NCBI GenBank assembly: GCA_025201375.1
Contig: JAIWZP010000014.1
Span: 496,001-560,000, forward strand
Source: Gongronella butleri
Lineage: Eukaryota; Mucoromycota; Mucoromycetes; Mucorales; Cunninghamellaceae
DNA length: 64,000 nt
Reading direction: 5' to 3'
Notes under the pieces: model-generated
The model's database searches: none
The model's input: only the letters and a program-made list of their open reading frames with translations
Told to the model about the DNA's origin: nothing
Part shown: positions 1 to 10,849 of the stretch, piece after piece
How the letters are laid out: each line of letters starts with the position of its first letter
Numbering within the stretch: the first letter of the stretch is position 1
Translations under genes and position numbers: made by a program

Positions 1-461
1 TGATCATCTTGGGATCCGACATGCGCGCCACACCACCTTTTTTTTAAAAAAAAAATTAAAAAAATTAAAAAAAGAAAAAATAGAGAGAGAACGTGTGTCA
101 GACGCATCCAGTTCACTTTTTTAAGACACATTCAATCCCTTACCATTCTTGCGAATGTCGGCGGGCACACGCTCAAGAGCCATGACCGCGCATGCGCCGG
201 CGTCTTCGGCAATGCGCGCCTGTTCAGCATTCACCACGTCCATAATCACGCCGCCCTATCATTAAACGAAAGAGAGAGAGCGACAAATGCATATGAGCAT
301 AATTTCCAAAGTGGCTCAATGCCTCTTTTATGTACCTTGAGCATTTGGGCAAGGCCGGTCTTGATGTTAAAGGCCTCAATGGACGAGGCCGCAGCCGAAG
401 CTGGGTCTTCGCCGTCGGTCTTCGGCACGAGATTGGTGGGCACGGGGAAATGGCTTGACAT
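1..461 (-). CDS. SNZ1: Pyridoxal 5'-phosphate synthase, PdxS/SNZ type (3' end beyond window)
   Basis: This gene makes the PdxS (PDX1/SNZ) subunit, which in the family condenses ribose 5-phosphate, glyceraldehyde 3-phosphate and ammonia from PdxT into vitamin B6. Three exons are visible, 336-461, 144-255 and 1-36, and 91 codons run off the left edge. The seen sequence includes GLAQMLKGGVIMDV, with the family's conserved aspartate in IMD, then [10 protein letters not shown] and [12 protein letters not shown] across the last splice. The catalytic lysine lies outside the window. The start at 461 gives a short Ser/Pro-rich N-terminus before the conserved TGLAQMLK, as in other fungal copies. The gene is transcribed divergently from UTP25. 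A TATA box lies about 75 bases upstream. Identification is very secure for the part present. Confidence 0.95.
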
Positions 462-530
462 TGCTTGCGTTTTAAATCAATTGGATGGAGGATACAAAAA
501 AAACGAAAAGAAAGTGTCTTTTTTCGCGCC

Positions 531-538
531 CTTTTATA
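531..538 (-). promoter_or_regulatory. TATA box of the PdxS/SNZ gene
   Basis: On the minus strand the sequence reads ACTATAAAAGGGCGCG, with TATAAAAG at 538-531, about 75 bases before the ATG at 461. The same 16-base string, in the same relation to its ATG, stands upstream of the GH24 lysozyme gene near 57361. Function is inferred from position and consensus. Confidence 0.6.
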
Positions 539-931
539 GTGTTTTGGCTTTTGGGATGACGGATGTTGATGCAAGCAGCTGTCATACATGATGCGTTGCA
601 TTAAAAAGGATTTCCGGAGTGGCGGAAATAACGAGGTCAGGTGGATGCCAAAAGGGGCAAGGTGGTGGACCGTGCGCAGCTGGCTCTCTGGCCGATGGCT
701 CGGGGGAAAAAGGTGTAAGCTGAATTCATGCGCAACAAGGAGAAAAGGCCGACGTGGAAAAAAAGAGGCACAAAAAAAAAAAAGCCACACCAATGCAAAC
801 GCGCCCCTTTGATCTTTTCGGTTTTGCTGAGCGGGGTTTCAACCTGTGCTTTTCTTTTCTTTTTTTCTTTGCGACGCCCTTTTTCGAGCCCTTTCACTTT
901 CTCTCTCTCCTTTTCATTTTCACCTCGCACC

Positions 932-3789
932 ATGGGTCGCTCGGCAATCAGCAAAGCCTACAAGAAAAAGACGTCTTCCGAGGGCCATGTTTCTGGTCTT
1001 TCGACTGCGCGAGGATCGGCCACGGGCAAGCGCAAGGAAGGACCGGTCAAGTTTGGCAGCCTTTCTCGCAAGGATCGCCAACAGCTCGAGGAGTATGGCG
1101 AGCTTGTGCCCTCTGACTTTAATCTCGATCAAGAACAAGGACCTGCTGTGTAAAAAGAAAGCAAAAGGGGGCAAGGAAAGATGGTGCTGACGCACATTTT
1201 TTCTCTTTTTCCCTACAGGCAACGACGCAAAGTGGTGTACGAAGAGGAATTGGACCGCGAGCGCGAGCGCCAGGAACTAGGCTCGGACGCCGAGAGCGAC
1301 GAAGAGAGCGACGACGACGACGACAATGAGGAAGATTGGGAAAAGCCGTCTGCTTACTCGCTTCTTATGGGATCGCTCAAAAAGACCTCGAAAAACAAGG
1401 ATTTTTACAACAAGATCGAATTGGAGCAGGAAGGCATCGAGCAAGACGACAATGTCGAAGAGGAGGACGACGACCAGATGCTTGAACAAGGTAAAATTTT
1501 GAAACAATGAAAGAAAACAATGAAAACATTGCAAAAATCAACCAATTTTCATTTTTTTTTTCAGACGCGTCAGACGAGGAGATGGAAGAAAGCGATGATG
1601 GCGAAGAGGATGCAAGCATTGACGAAGAGCAAGTCGAGTTGGAGCACGAGGACGTCGACGCGCCCGATTTGAACAACGACGACGACGATGATGAGGAAGA
1701 GGATGACGAAAGTGACACGGACGATCAGGACACGAGTGCGTACGATGAGCGGTTCAGGGACGACCAGGGCGCGCCATTGGATGAGAAGATTGCGCTGATT
1801 GAGCAGAAAAAGTGGCAAGCGCAAACGTTCCACGATGATGTGCTGCAAGATGTCGCGTTCCAATCGCCCACACGCGAGTCTCCCCTCGAAAAGACCAAGC
1901 CCATCGCGTCCCTGCAAGACGCCAACATCAAGGAGAAATTCATCAACCGCTGGGCGGCCACCAACAAGGATTGTGTCGGCAAAGGTATGTAAAAAAAAAA
2001 AAAGTTTAGAATTCGCTTGATTTGACGCGATTTTCTCTTCCAAATTAGGTGAATCGATGACGCCACTGCAAGCGCAATTGCTGACGCATATGACCCAATA
2101 CCGCGACATCATGTTTGGCAGCCGGTCGCTCGACAACAAGCAGGAAATCCGCAATGCCTACATGCTTCATGCGGTGAATCACGTGGCCCTGGCCCGCGAC
2201 CGCATCACCAAGAACAACACACGACTGGAGCAGGCGCAAGAGCAAGGCAAGGATATTGGGTAAGATTTTGGATCATTGAAAAAATGGCCAATGTCGTTCC
2301 ATTGATCCCCTTTTTTTTCCATTTTGTAGTGAATTGCGCGACCAAGGCTTCACGCGTCCCAAGGTCTTGATCTTGCTGCCGTTCCGCAATGCCGTTGTGG
2401 ATGTGGTCAACACGTTGATGAAGCTGTATGGCAATGAGCACGTGGTAAGTCTCTTTTTTTTTTTTTTTCTCTTTTTTTTTTTTTTTGATGAACGTGCGCT
2501 GATTCCGAACTTTTTCAATAGCAAAACAAAAAGCGCTTCTTTGACCAGTACAATTTGCGCGACCAAGACGACGCATTGAATCCTGACAAGCCTGCCGACT
2601 ACCTCGACACATTCCGCGGCAACATTGATGACCATTTCCGCCTGGGCATCAAGTTGACCAAGAAAAGCATCAAGCTGTACAGCGAATTTTACCACTCTGA
2701 CATCCTCGTTTGCTCCCCGCTGGGTCTCAAGACATTAATCGGTTCCGAGGGGTAAGAAAGAAAAGAAAAAAAAAAAAGAAGGAGGACAGAGGGCATGGAG
2801 ATTGATGAATTTGCCCCATTTTTAGCGACAAGAAGCGTGATTTCGATTATTTGTCGTCGATTGAGATGCTGATCATTGATCAAGCGACGGATCTGACGAT
2901 GCAGAATTGGGACCACGTGGACCACGTGTTCAAACACTTGAATTTGATCCCTGTTGACGCGCACGACTGCGACATTTCGCGCATCAAGAACTGGTACTTG
3001 GATGGCAAGGCCAAATACCTGCGCCAGACCCTCGTCTTTGGCACGTTCCTGACGCCGGAGCTCAACGCCGTGTACAATCGCCACTTTGTCAACGCGTCCG
3101 GCCGCCTCAAGATCAAGCATGCGTATGAGGGTGCCATCATGGACGTCACCGTCGACGTGCCGCAGCAATTCATCCGCGTGGACTCGACGTCACTGGCCGC
3201 CATGAACGACGCCCGCTTCAAATATTTTGTGGAAAAGGTAAAAAAAAAAAAAAGGGAAGGACGGGCGCAAAAAAAAAGGACCTTTTGTCTCACTTTTTTT
3301 TCTTTTCTTTAGACGCTGCCTTCTCTGCGCAAGTCGGCTATGATGCAAGCCCATACCCTGTTTTTTATTCCGTCGTACTTTGACTTTGTGCGTGTGCGCA
3401 ACTATTTGGAGGACAACAAGTATTCGTATGAGCCATGCTGCGAGTACACGTCGAGCGGCGGCATCACGCGCGCGCGTGCGCAATTCTTCCACGGGCGCAC
3501 CAATTTTTTGCTGTACACGGAGCGCTTGCACTTTTTCCGCCGCTTTAACCTGCGTGGCGCGTACCACATTGTCTTTTATGGCCTGCCCGAGCACCCGCAA
3601 TTCTACAATGAAATCGTCGACTTTTTGGGCCTAAAGGTCAATGACCACGCCAGTGCCGCCGAGGAGGCCACCTTTTCTTGCACCGTCCTCTTCTCAAAGT
3701 ACGACTTTTTGAAGCTCGAGCGCGTCGTCGGCACCGAGCGTGCCAAAAAGATGTGCACCGCGCAAAAGAACACCTTCCAATTCGCATAG
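932..3789 (+). CDS. UTP25: U3 snoRNP-associated protein UTP25 (DEF family)
   Basis: UTP25 is a nucleolar protein of the small-subunit processome, related to DEAD-box helicases but without the usual ATPase motifs; it is needed for 18S rRNA maturation. Eight exons (932-1149, 1219-1490, 1565-1984, 2049-2259, 2330-2444, 2522-2751, 2826-3237, 3313-3789) give 784 residues. The first 280 or so residues are lysine-rich and then strongly acidic (Asp/Glu runs), as is typical of the family. The conserved core follows with [15 protein letters not shown], then [19 protein letters not shown], and a C-terminal half containing [15 protein letters not shown] and [14 protein letters not shown]. The start lies just after a pyrimidine-rich leader (CACCATGGG). 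AATAAA occurs at 3933-3938. Identification rests on several family motifs in the right order. Confidence 0.93.
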
Positions 3790-4272
3790 ACTTTTTTCTT
3801 TTTTCCTTTTTCTTTTTCTTTTTGTACGATACAAGCATCCCACCCTCTACAGCATACTGTTTTGACGCGAAGCAGTCTTTTTTTTTTTTTTTTTAGCACG
3901 CTAATCAATTGTCATTTCAATGAAAAAAAAACAATAAATACGCACAATCGCGGCTTTTTTTTTTTGGTATCCCACCTAATTTAACGTCAATTCTTACTGC
4001 ATGACACGCGACACAAAAAAAAAAAAAAATATTTTTAAAACCTGGCCAGCTCGCTTGGCGCGCCGTTGGTCCAGGTAATGACGAAAGATGTCTCAAAACA
4101 CCAAAACGCAGTCAATTCAAGATTGCTGGCGATACAATGATTCGATTTTTGCCCTGTTTTGGCCGATTGCCGCTCAAGAACATCGAAAGCATTATATCAA
4201 GTTGGGAGCCTTTCAGCCTGCTCTCGGGGCACTTTAATACGAAATTTCAAGGGTGTTACAATACTTGTTTCT
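3790..4272. other. Intergenic stretch, 3' sides of UTP25 and the four-span protein
   Basis: This stretch lies between two convergent genes. It holds T and A runs and an AATAAA at 3933-3938 that suits UTP25. No convincing ORF or repeat was seen. Confidence 0.5.
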
Positions 4273-5153
4273 TTATTCGGTCATCTTTTTCGCATCCTTT
4301 TTGTATTCAACATAATTCAAATAGACGCGAATCTTGTTCACAACATAAATCTGGAGCAGCAATGGGATTAAATTGAAGAAAATATCTGACACGCCTGACA
4401 GGACGGTAATTACGAAAGAAATTCCGCCAACCAGGCCTTCTGCCATTTCTGTGACATTGAACGTTCCATTCAACAGCCCCAGGTCATGGAGCAGTGTACA
4501 ATTGCCATTGACAAGACCTACATCGTCAAAATTTGAGCCATTGCTTTGTTGGATTGAGCTTGAATCATTGAAAAAAGTGCTGTTTTGACACAGATCAGAG
4601 GTTGAATCGTATTGGTTGTGGAAAGTTGCAAACGTGTTGTCTGGGACGAGTGCTTGTCGCATTTCTTTTTCCATTTTTGCCTTGCTGTTCAACTCAAAAT
4701 CGAACGTTTCCTTGAATCCACTATATGTATAGTAGGCATCCATGAAGAGACAGAAGACCATGAGATACAACAGGGTCCTAAAGAGCTGCCAGCGTTTCTG
4801 CAAAGGAAAAAAAGTGAGATTTGGTCCACAAACGCCTCAATTCTCATACTTTGTAAGCGAAATAACAGCTTGTAAAGTAGGTGATGCTTGAAATCAGTCT
4901 TGTCAACACCCAAAGTGTCCATTTCAAAGTAAGCACTGTTTCATTGGCGTGAGGATCAATGGTAAGCAGAAAAACCCAAAGAAGAGGGGACAAAAGAGAA
5001 AAACAGCCAAAAATGAAACTCGTGGCCATAATGCCTGGTCTAATTTACCGCGAGAGAAGCTCCAGATCAATCTTCATGATAAAAGCAGCACTCAAATGAT
5101 CCAACTTACCTAGGCAAACAGCAGCCAAACAGCAATGGTCCTTTCCCATACAT
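4273..5153 (-). CDS. Predicted four-span membrane glycoprotein, family unknown
   Basis: Three exons, 5110-5153, 4850-5039 and 4273-4797, join in phase to give 252 residues. The 44-base first exon (MYGKGPLLFGCC...) is supported by a clean GTAAGT donor and by exact frame continuity into exon 2. Four hydrophobic segments are seen, at about residues 18-40, 52-75, 86-104 and 205-240. Between spans 3 and 4 there is a loop of about 100 residues with at least five N-X-S/T sequons (NST, NDS, NCT, NGT, NVT) and several cysteines, which suggests a lumenal or extracellular glycosylated loop. Both termini would then face the cytoplasm, and the tail ends in a Lys-rich stretch (EYKKDAKKMTE). I do not recognise the family. 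The gene sits alone beside a repeat-bearing stretch. Confidence 0.7.
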
Positions 5154-7474
5154 GATTGAAATGCAAAAAAAAGTGAGTGACCAGCTTACATTTTTCTATA
5201 ACGTCTCCTTTATATGTTTTATTCTCGCAAAAAGTTGTACAATCCAGGGTCATTTTCGCTCAAAGAACCTCATATCCCGGTGGACAACGTCTTTTTTGAT
5301 TTTTAACTCAAGTTTGAGTCATACGCAGTATCGGCGTCGTTTCCGATGTCACCGGACGATACTTGTGGTCCCGGTCGTGGTTTGAAACCTGCATTGCTTC
5401 TGCAATATGCAACGTTACACTGATTTCGTCATTGTACGTCGTAAACGATCATAGACAAGCAGCGAAAGGAGGGAAAAAAAGGATCCATCGCGAAGTTTTC
5501 GGCAGTTACATGACATCTTGCCTTTTTTTATGCCCAGTATTCGACAGCTGCGAGCTCCATGCACCTGCAGCAAGTTTAAAACGCTTGGTTTAAGCAATTC
5601 TAAGGTCAATGCATACAAATGTCAAGAAAAAAAAGGGAAAATTGACCTTGTTGGCTTTTTACAGTGACGCCAACCATGTTCAATTAGACCAGCTCTTTCT
5701 CATAAACAGTAACAGCGCGACTACAGTACAAGTTTGAGATATTGGTATCTCTCCTCGGGCAAGATGCAATTGAAAAAAAAATCGAATTTTACACGGCACG
5801 CTTATGATATCTCAAAGATCGCATTGCACTGATATCGGAAAACACATTGAACCGTTGGACTTCTGTCTCAACTATCAGCTCAAGATCCTTTGGGCTATTT
5901 GGCAGCGCCATCAGAAGTATTTAGCAAAAAGGAGCAAATAATTGTTTTTTAGCTCTTTTACTTGGCGACAAATGGATAAATGATGGCGCGTGCGCGGATC
6001 TTAAAAAACAGAGACCCGGCAAGGGATCAAATGCGCTTGCTACACGAGATGATTCTGTAGAGATGTCAGCGATTTTGCTGGTAAAAGCTCAGGCAGCCCT
6101 AATTTTCATTTGAAACTCGCCAGCCAAAGATTGCTGGGCCCCGTCGCGCTAAGCTACGTGAAACAGAGGCTGAAAAACGCCATCTGGGACACTCTTTTCA
6201 GACCGTTACAAATCCTTGGCGAGCGCCACGGCCAAATCAAAATTCAGTTGCAAAAATGCCTAAAATCCAAAATCGAAAAACAAGTTCCTTTGATCTGCAA
6301 CAAACTTTGCACACAGGAGGCCCTTGATGGAAAAGCCACGAAAATGATAAAAACAAGCGCGACCCATCAGAACTTTCACGAGTAACGAGCGATATCGGCA
6401 AAAATTTCAACAGCGAATTGCGCGGGAAGAACGCGTCCAAAGAGCCGCGCCGACGCGTCCACTAGCAGGAGGCACTCCAGGTACGTGGAGTTGATAAAGA
6501 ACAGGCGTGTGTAACTCGACGTCTGACGCGGTTTTTCGCGCGTCGAAAATTATATATGACTTTTAGACCGTGTCAAACTGCCCCAAAAAGCACTTTTTTC
6601 ATTGATCACCCATGTACACGTACGCAGCGAGCCACGCTCTTTCAGTTGATATTACTTTCAAGGAGCTATAATCAAAACTCGCTGAGTTTACCTTGACGTG
6701 AAAAATCACAGCTTTTTGCGCTTTACGCCGAAACTAGCCAATGGACACCACGTTTTTATTTGATTTTCGTCGGTGAATGCGACGTGCGTACCATGTGGTT
6801 GAATGGCGTGGCGATCTAGGGACAAAAATTTATTGATTTTCAAGTCCTCGACTGTACGCCAGGGAAAATTCGTCATTTTGAACACTCATCATTGCGTGCC
6901 ATCCAGTGATCACAAAACCGCAATGGTGGGCTCATTTTGACGACAAGGCAAGGCACTCTATTTTCCAAGCAGAGATGCAGCAAGTACGTCGTAAATTTCA
7001 TGGAAAAATGACAAAAAGACGGGGAATGTCTTCGATTGCGATTTTCTCAATGATCGTGTCTTGGATTCCCCAGTTTTTTTTCGAGGTATACGATGAATCA
7101 AGACCCAAAATAATGGTATAACTAGTAGTGCGTTGATTGCCCATATGATATGCTCTGACAGCATTACAGTAAATAAAGATGAAAATTTCAAAAAAGCAAA
7201 AAAATTCGGGTTTCCTGGGGTTGCCCGTGGATTCGACGCGTGTCAAATATCATCGTTTGCCTCTCGTGGGCATTGTAATCAGCACGTCAAGTGATAGGTC
7301 TCATCCGCGCTTTTTGAAAGCAAAATAAGCAAATAATCAAATTTCAAGAGATTATTCACCCGATTTGCCGAGATTTATAAGGTGGATCATCAAGTATTTT
7401 GACATCCGTGACTTTCAAGCATGAGAGCAGGATCCTTTGAAAAAAAATTGCATGACATTGCTATTTATTTTTGG
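5154..7474. other. Gene-poor AT-rich stretch, includes repeat R3a
   Basis: No gene is supported here. The longest open frames (up to about 90 codons) lack splice support or family features. The right part contains repeat R3a. Single TACAGTA words occur near 5722 and 7163. Confidence 0.55.
6420..6910. repeat. Dispersed repeat R3, copy a
   Basis: This segment aligns over nearly its whole length with 59610-60100 in the same orientation, with scattered substitutions. Both copies begin with two ACGCGT sites whose starts lie exactly 22 bases apart (6431 and 6453 here; 59620 and 59642 there) around GCCGCGCCG. Both continue with TGACGCGGTTT..CGCG, an ATATATG stretch, and GTACGCC near the right end. 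No coding capacity is evident. It is probably an old dispersed element of unknown class. Confidence 0.8.
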
Positions 7475-9342
7475 TCAAGAGCCTTGTTTTGCCAAATAAG
7501 AGGATGCGAGATGGAACAATGGCTTTGGGCCGTCTGTGGCTGCGGCGGGGGATGCTGGGCCGGAGGACGGCGTGGGCGACGCGGGTTGGTGGTGTGCGTT
7601 AGCATTGGCCCGCGGCTGTTTCTTTGAGCGTGCGCGTGGTAGCTTCTTTTTGGGTGTTGTGGCGCCTTGGCCTGGTGAGGTTGGCAGCAAGGTAGTGGGA
7701 CTTGCTGCGTGTGCGAGCGGGAACTTTGCTTCTTCGAGGAATTTGGCCACGTCGTCGAGGGAGTGGAAGGGGGAAGAGACGGGTGTGGTGGTGTTTGTGT
7801 TGAGTGCGCCCATGAGTCCTGCCAAATCGTCTGCGGTTGGTGTTGTGACGGGGGTGCCAATGGACATGATGGCGGGGGAAAGGACGTGATTAGTGGTGGT
7901 GGTGTTGGTATCATCGATGGAGGAGGTTGGCGGGGGAGTGGCGATTTTTGGCGATTTTGCGTTTGTCAATGTGGATGCTGATTTTGACGCGCGCATGGCT
8001 GTGTGGGCTGCGCCTGTATTTTTGTTGTAACGGATGCGATTGCCCTTTGCGGTGCGTTTGGGGGGCATGGCGCTCATGGGTGGTAGTTGTGGGTCGCCTG
8101 GTGGGAACACATGGTGGTGACGCGCGTCCGGGATCAGAACGGGCTGGTCAAACAGCTGCAGCACATCGGTCTGTGTGATCCAGTTCATGAACGCGTCATC
8201 ACCCGCACCTCCTCCCGCTCCTGCTCGTGTTCCTCCTCCTCCTTGCTGCTGTTGAGGCGTCAATGGTGTCGGTGTTGTTGCAAGCGTTGTATTTCCGGAC
8301 GACGGCGTCAATGCTGGTTCCAATGGTTGCTGTTGTGTCTGTTGTTCTTGTGACGCGTTCAATGACGAGGATAGTTGTGGTTGTTGGCCGAGTTGTAGCC
8401 TCAATTGATGACATTCGTCCTCCAGCTGCCTGATTATGTGATGGAGACGGCCACAATACGCGTCGTCGTGCTGCCTGACCTCGGCCACGTTGCCAACAAA
8501 GCTGCAGCCCTCGGCTCGATAGGCACACGGATAGGACCGGCATGCCATCTCGTGCTGGGACATGTCTTTTTGTAAAAACACGGCATTGCACGCACCATTG
8601 GGGCAGCCAAGTTGCCTGAACTCGCACGACACGTCATGCTCGGCCATCGCTGATGGCTCGACGTTGGCTGTACACCCGTGCTGCGCGTTTGGGCACGGAA
8701 CCAAACGAAACGAGCACTAAAAACCAAGGAAAAAATAAATCAAAATGCTCAATTTTGGATATTTTTTTTCTTTTCCGTTCCCTTGTTCCCCAAAAAGTTT
8801 GCCATAGCGGCTTTACCTGTGATCGATGTTGTGTGTCTGTGGGTGGGCCCGTCCAATGGCATCCTGCATCCTTGTAGATGCAATATATGGTCAATCTCGT
8901 GAGCTGGCGCTGGACAAACTTGGATGGTTGGAACGATGAGGCGTGCATCGGTGTTTGGCACGTTGGGCATGTGCCCCCGGTTGCCTGCTGGCCATAGTGC
9001 ACGATACACGCGAGGCAAAATATATGGTCTAAGCGAAAATATAAAAATAAAAATAAAAATAAGAAACAAGTCGGCAGGACACGTGGGGCAAAAGCTCATT
9101 TAGCCCGTGACGCGCTCACCCTCGGCGCAATACACCTGCACGGGATCGTCCAGGGCGTCTACAACAAGAAAAAAAATAAAAATAAAAATAAAAATAAAAA
9201 AAATAAAAAAGAAACGTGGGTCAGGTTGGGCAAAAAAACAATATAATAAAAAAAAAGGCAAACAATATGTTTTACCATGGCACAGCGCGCATACGAGATC
9301 GCAGGGTGGTGGCTCAAGAAAGAGGGCCTTGTCAATACCCAT
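7475..9342 (-). CDS. RING and TRAF-type zinc-finger protein
   Basis: A likely E3 ubiquitin ligase or adaptor. Four exons (9276-9342, 9120-9158, 8817-9028, 7475-8716) give 519 residues. Residues about 18-65 form a RING finger split across three exons: CALC, then VYC, DHIFCLAC, and CPTC. After this come TRAF-type zinc-finger repeats (about 85-185), with Cys/His series such as CIYKDAGC, PCPNAQHGC, CEFRQLGCPNGAC, HEMAC and CAYRAEGC. A short coiled coil follows (HHIIRQLEDECHQLRLQL). The remaining 300 residues are low-complexity Gln, Thr, Pro and Ser with a basic patch (KKKLPRARSKKQPR) near the end, possibly a nuclear signal. No MATH domain is present, unlike animal TRAFs. The exact orthologue is uncertain. 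Confidence 0.85.
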
Positions 9343-9532
9343 GGAGGCGAGAGGAAAAGAGGAGAAAAAGAGAGGAGAGGAGGGAAAAAAGAGAAAAGGG
9401 AGCGGGTGGCGCGAGACGCGTCTCCGCCTGGTGAAAAAAAATCGGGGTGCGACGACACGACCAGCCCGTGATTGTTGCTCAATTCATGTTGGAATCACAA
9501 ATGCTTTTTTTTATTGTCTAGATATTTGAAAA

Positions 9533-10604
9533 TTAGGAGGAAGAAGGCATGTCGGTGGCGGCGATCTTGCCATAGACGCGCCAAATGTCTTCGGGGTCGC
9601 TGATGGTCTTTTGGAAGACGACGTACTCGAGGACATTGTGGATCTTGTTGGGGTCGCCGCCCACGAGGCGATTCTTCTTGTCGTACACAGCCATGGACTG
9701 CTTGGTATGCATGCGCACGGTGACCTGGCCCACCGAGAACCCGTCCTTGCTCACACCGCCCGTGCCCAGGCAGCGCACGCACACAATGCGCGGTGTCTCG
9801 GCCTCGCCATGGTATTGCCACGCCCAGCGCACGTTGGTGCGCGTCTTGATTTGGTTCTTCATATTCTAAAAACATCAAAAAAAAAGTGTCAATTCATGCG
9901 CCTTTTATCCTACACCTGGGCATGATCACGTACCGTGTACATGGCGTCCAAGCACACTTCTTCCAACAGATCACGATCGCCTCTGAAAAAAAGAAAAAAA
10001 GCAAGAAAATCAGTGATTTTTCGCCCACGTTTTTGCTGTTTTTCTCATTATTACCTGGCGAAAGCGTCGTTCATGTCAATGTAGGCCTGCTCAGCTTCGG
10101 TCAAAAACTTGCCCGAGTTCCACTTGTCGTATTGTGACTTGTATTTGATCAGACCGACACTATGATAGAAAAAGGGTTGATTTCCATCAGATCATGCGGT
10201 CCATAGGGTCCATTCGTTGCCATTGGGGGGTTTACCTCAGCATGTTTTGTACGCTGTTCTTGAGGTTGCGCCACTTGGTAAGGCGCCAGCGAGCAAAGTC
10301 GCCTATGGAGGGCGACGTCTCGGGAGGGATATAGTTGGCTTTTTTTTGTCAGAAAAAAAAAAAAAGGAAAAAAAAAGGTGAGAAATTGGCGTCGCGATAG
10401 CATGAGGTCGTTGCCAAACGACAAGCTGAGCGGTTGCTTACCAAAGACGCCGTGGTCGCGCAGCAAAATTTGCTTGCCTTGGTTCTTGTTGGTGGCATAA
10501 GCGCGCGTGGTCATGGCAGGAAAGGCCATTGGGCGCGCGTGCAGACCCAGGGTGGACACGGAGGGTCTGGTGACGAGGCGCAACGTGCGTAGCGACAGGG
10601 ACAT
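9533..10604 (-). CDS. Mitochondrial large ribosomal subunit protein mL45 (Tim44-like)
   Basis: mL45 (MBA1 in yeast) ties the mitoribosome to the inner membrane near the insertion machinery. Five exons (10442-10604, 10236-10338, 10055-10159, 9934-9982, 9533-9865) give 250 residues. The first 45 residues are rich in Arg, Ser, Thr and Leu with few acidic residues (MSLSLRTLRLVTRPSVSTL...), as expected for a mitochondrial presequence. The Tim44-like fold follows, with GRDLL-type helix EEVCLDAMY, a conserved VRWAWQYHGE, VTVRMHTKQSMAVYD, and a C-terminal EYVVFQKTISDPEDIWRVYGKI. It is transcribed divergently from the GCFC gene, with about 245 bases between the two starts. Confidence 0.88.
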
Positions 10605-10849
10605 GACAAGAGAAGGAAAGAAAAAAAACGAAAGACAGGTGAAAAGGAGGGGGAACAAACAAATTGGCAGGTTTGCTGTGCCTTTTTGCATGGATCAGCC
10701 ACCCCGGATGCTTTTTTGTGTCTGCGCCCGAATGCTGCCCGGACATGCTCCTCGTCCAAAACAGGCAATTTGCCGGAATCATGACGAAAAAAAGAGGCAC
10801 TTGCGGCGCGCAATTCCATCGTTCTCCTCTCTTTCTTCATTTCTTTGCC

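Noticed and set aside
1570..2154. Long minus-strand frames opposite UTP25 acidic regions
   Set aside because: GA-rich acidic codons leave the opposite strand free of stops; the plus-strand spliced gene explains them.
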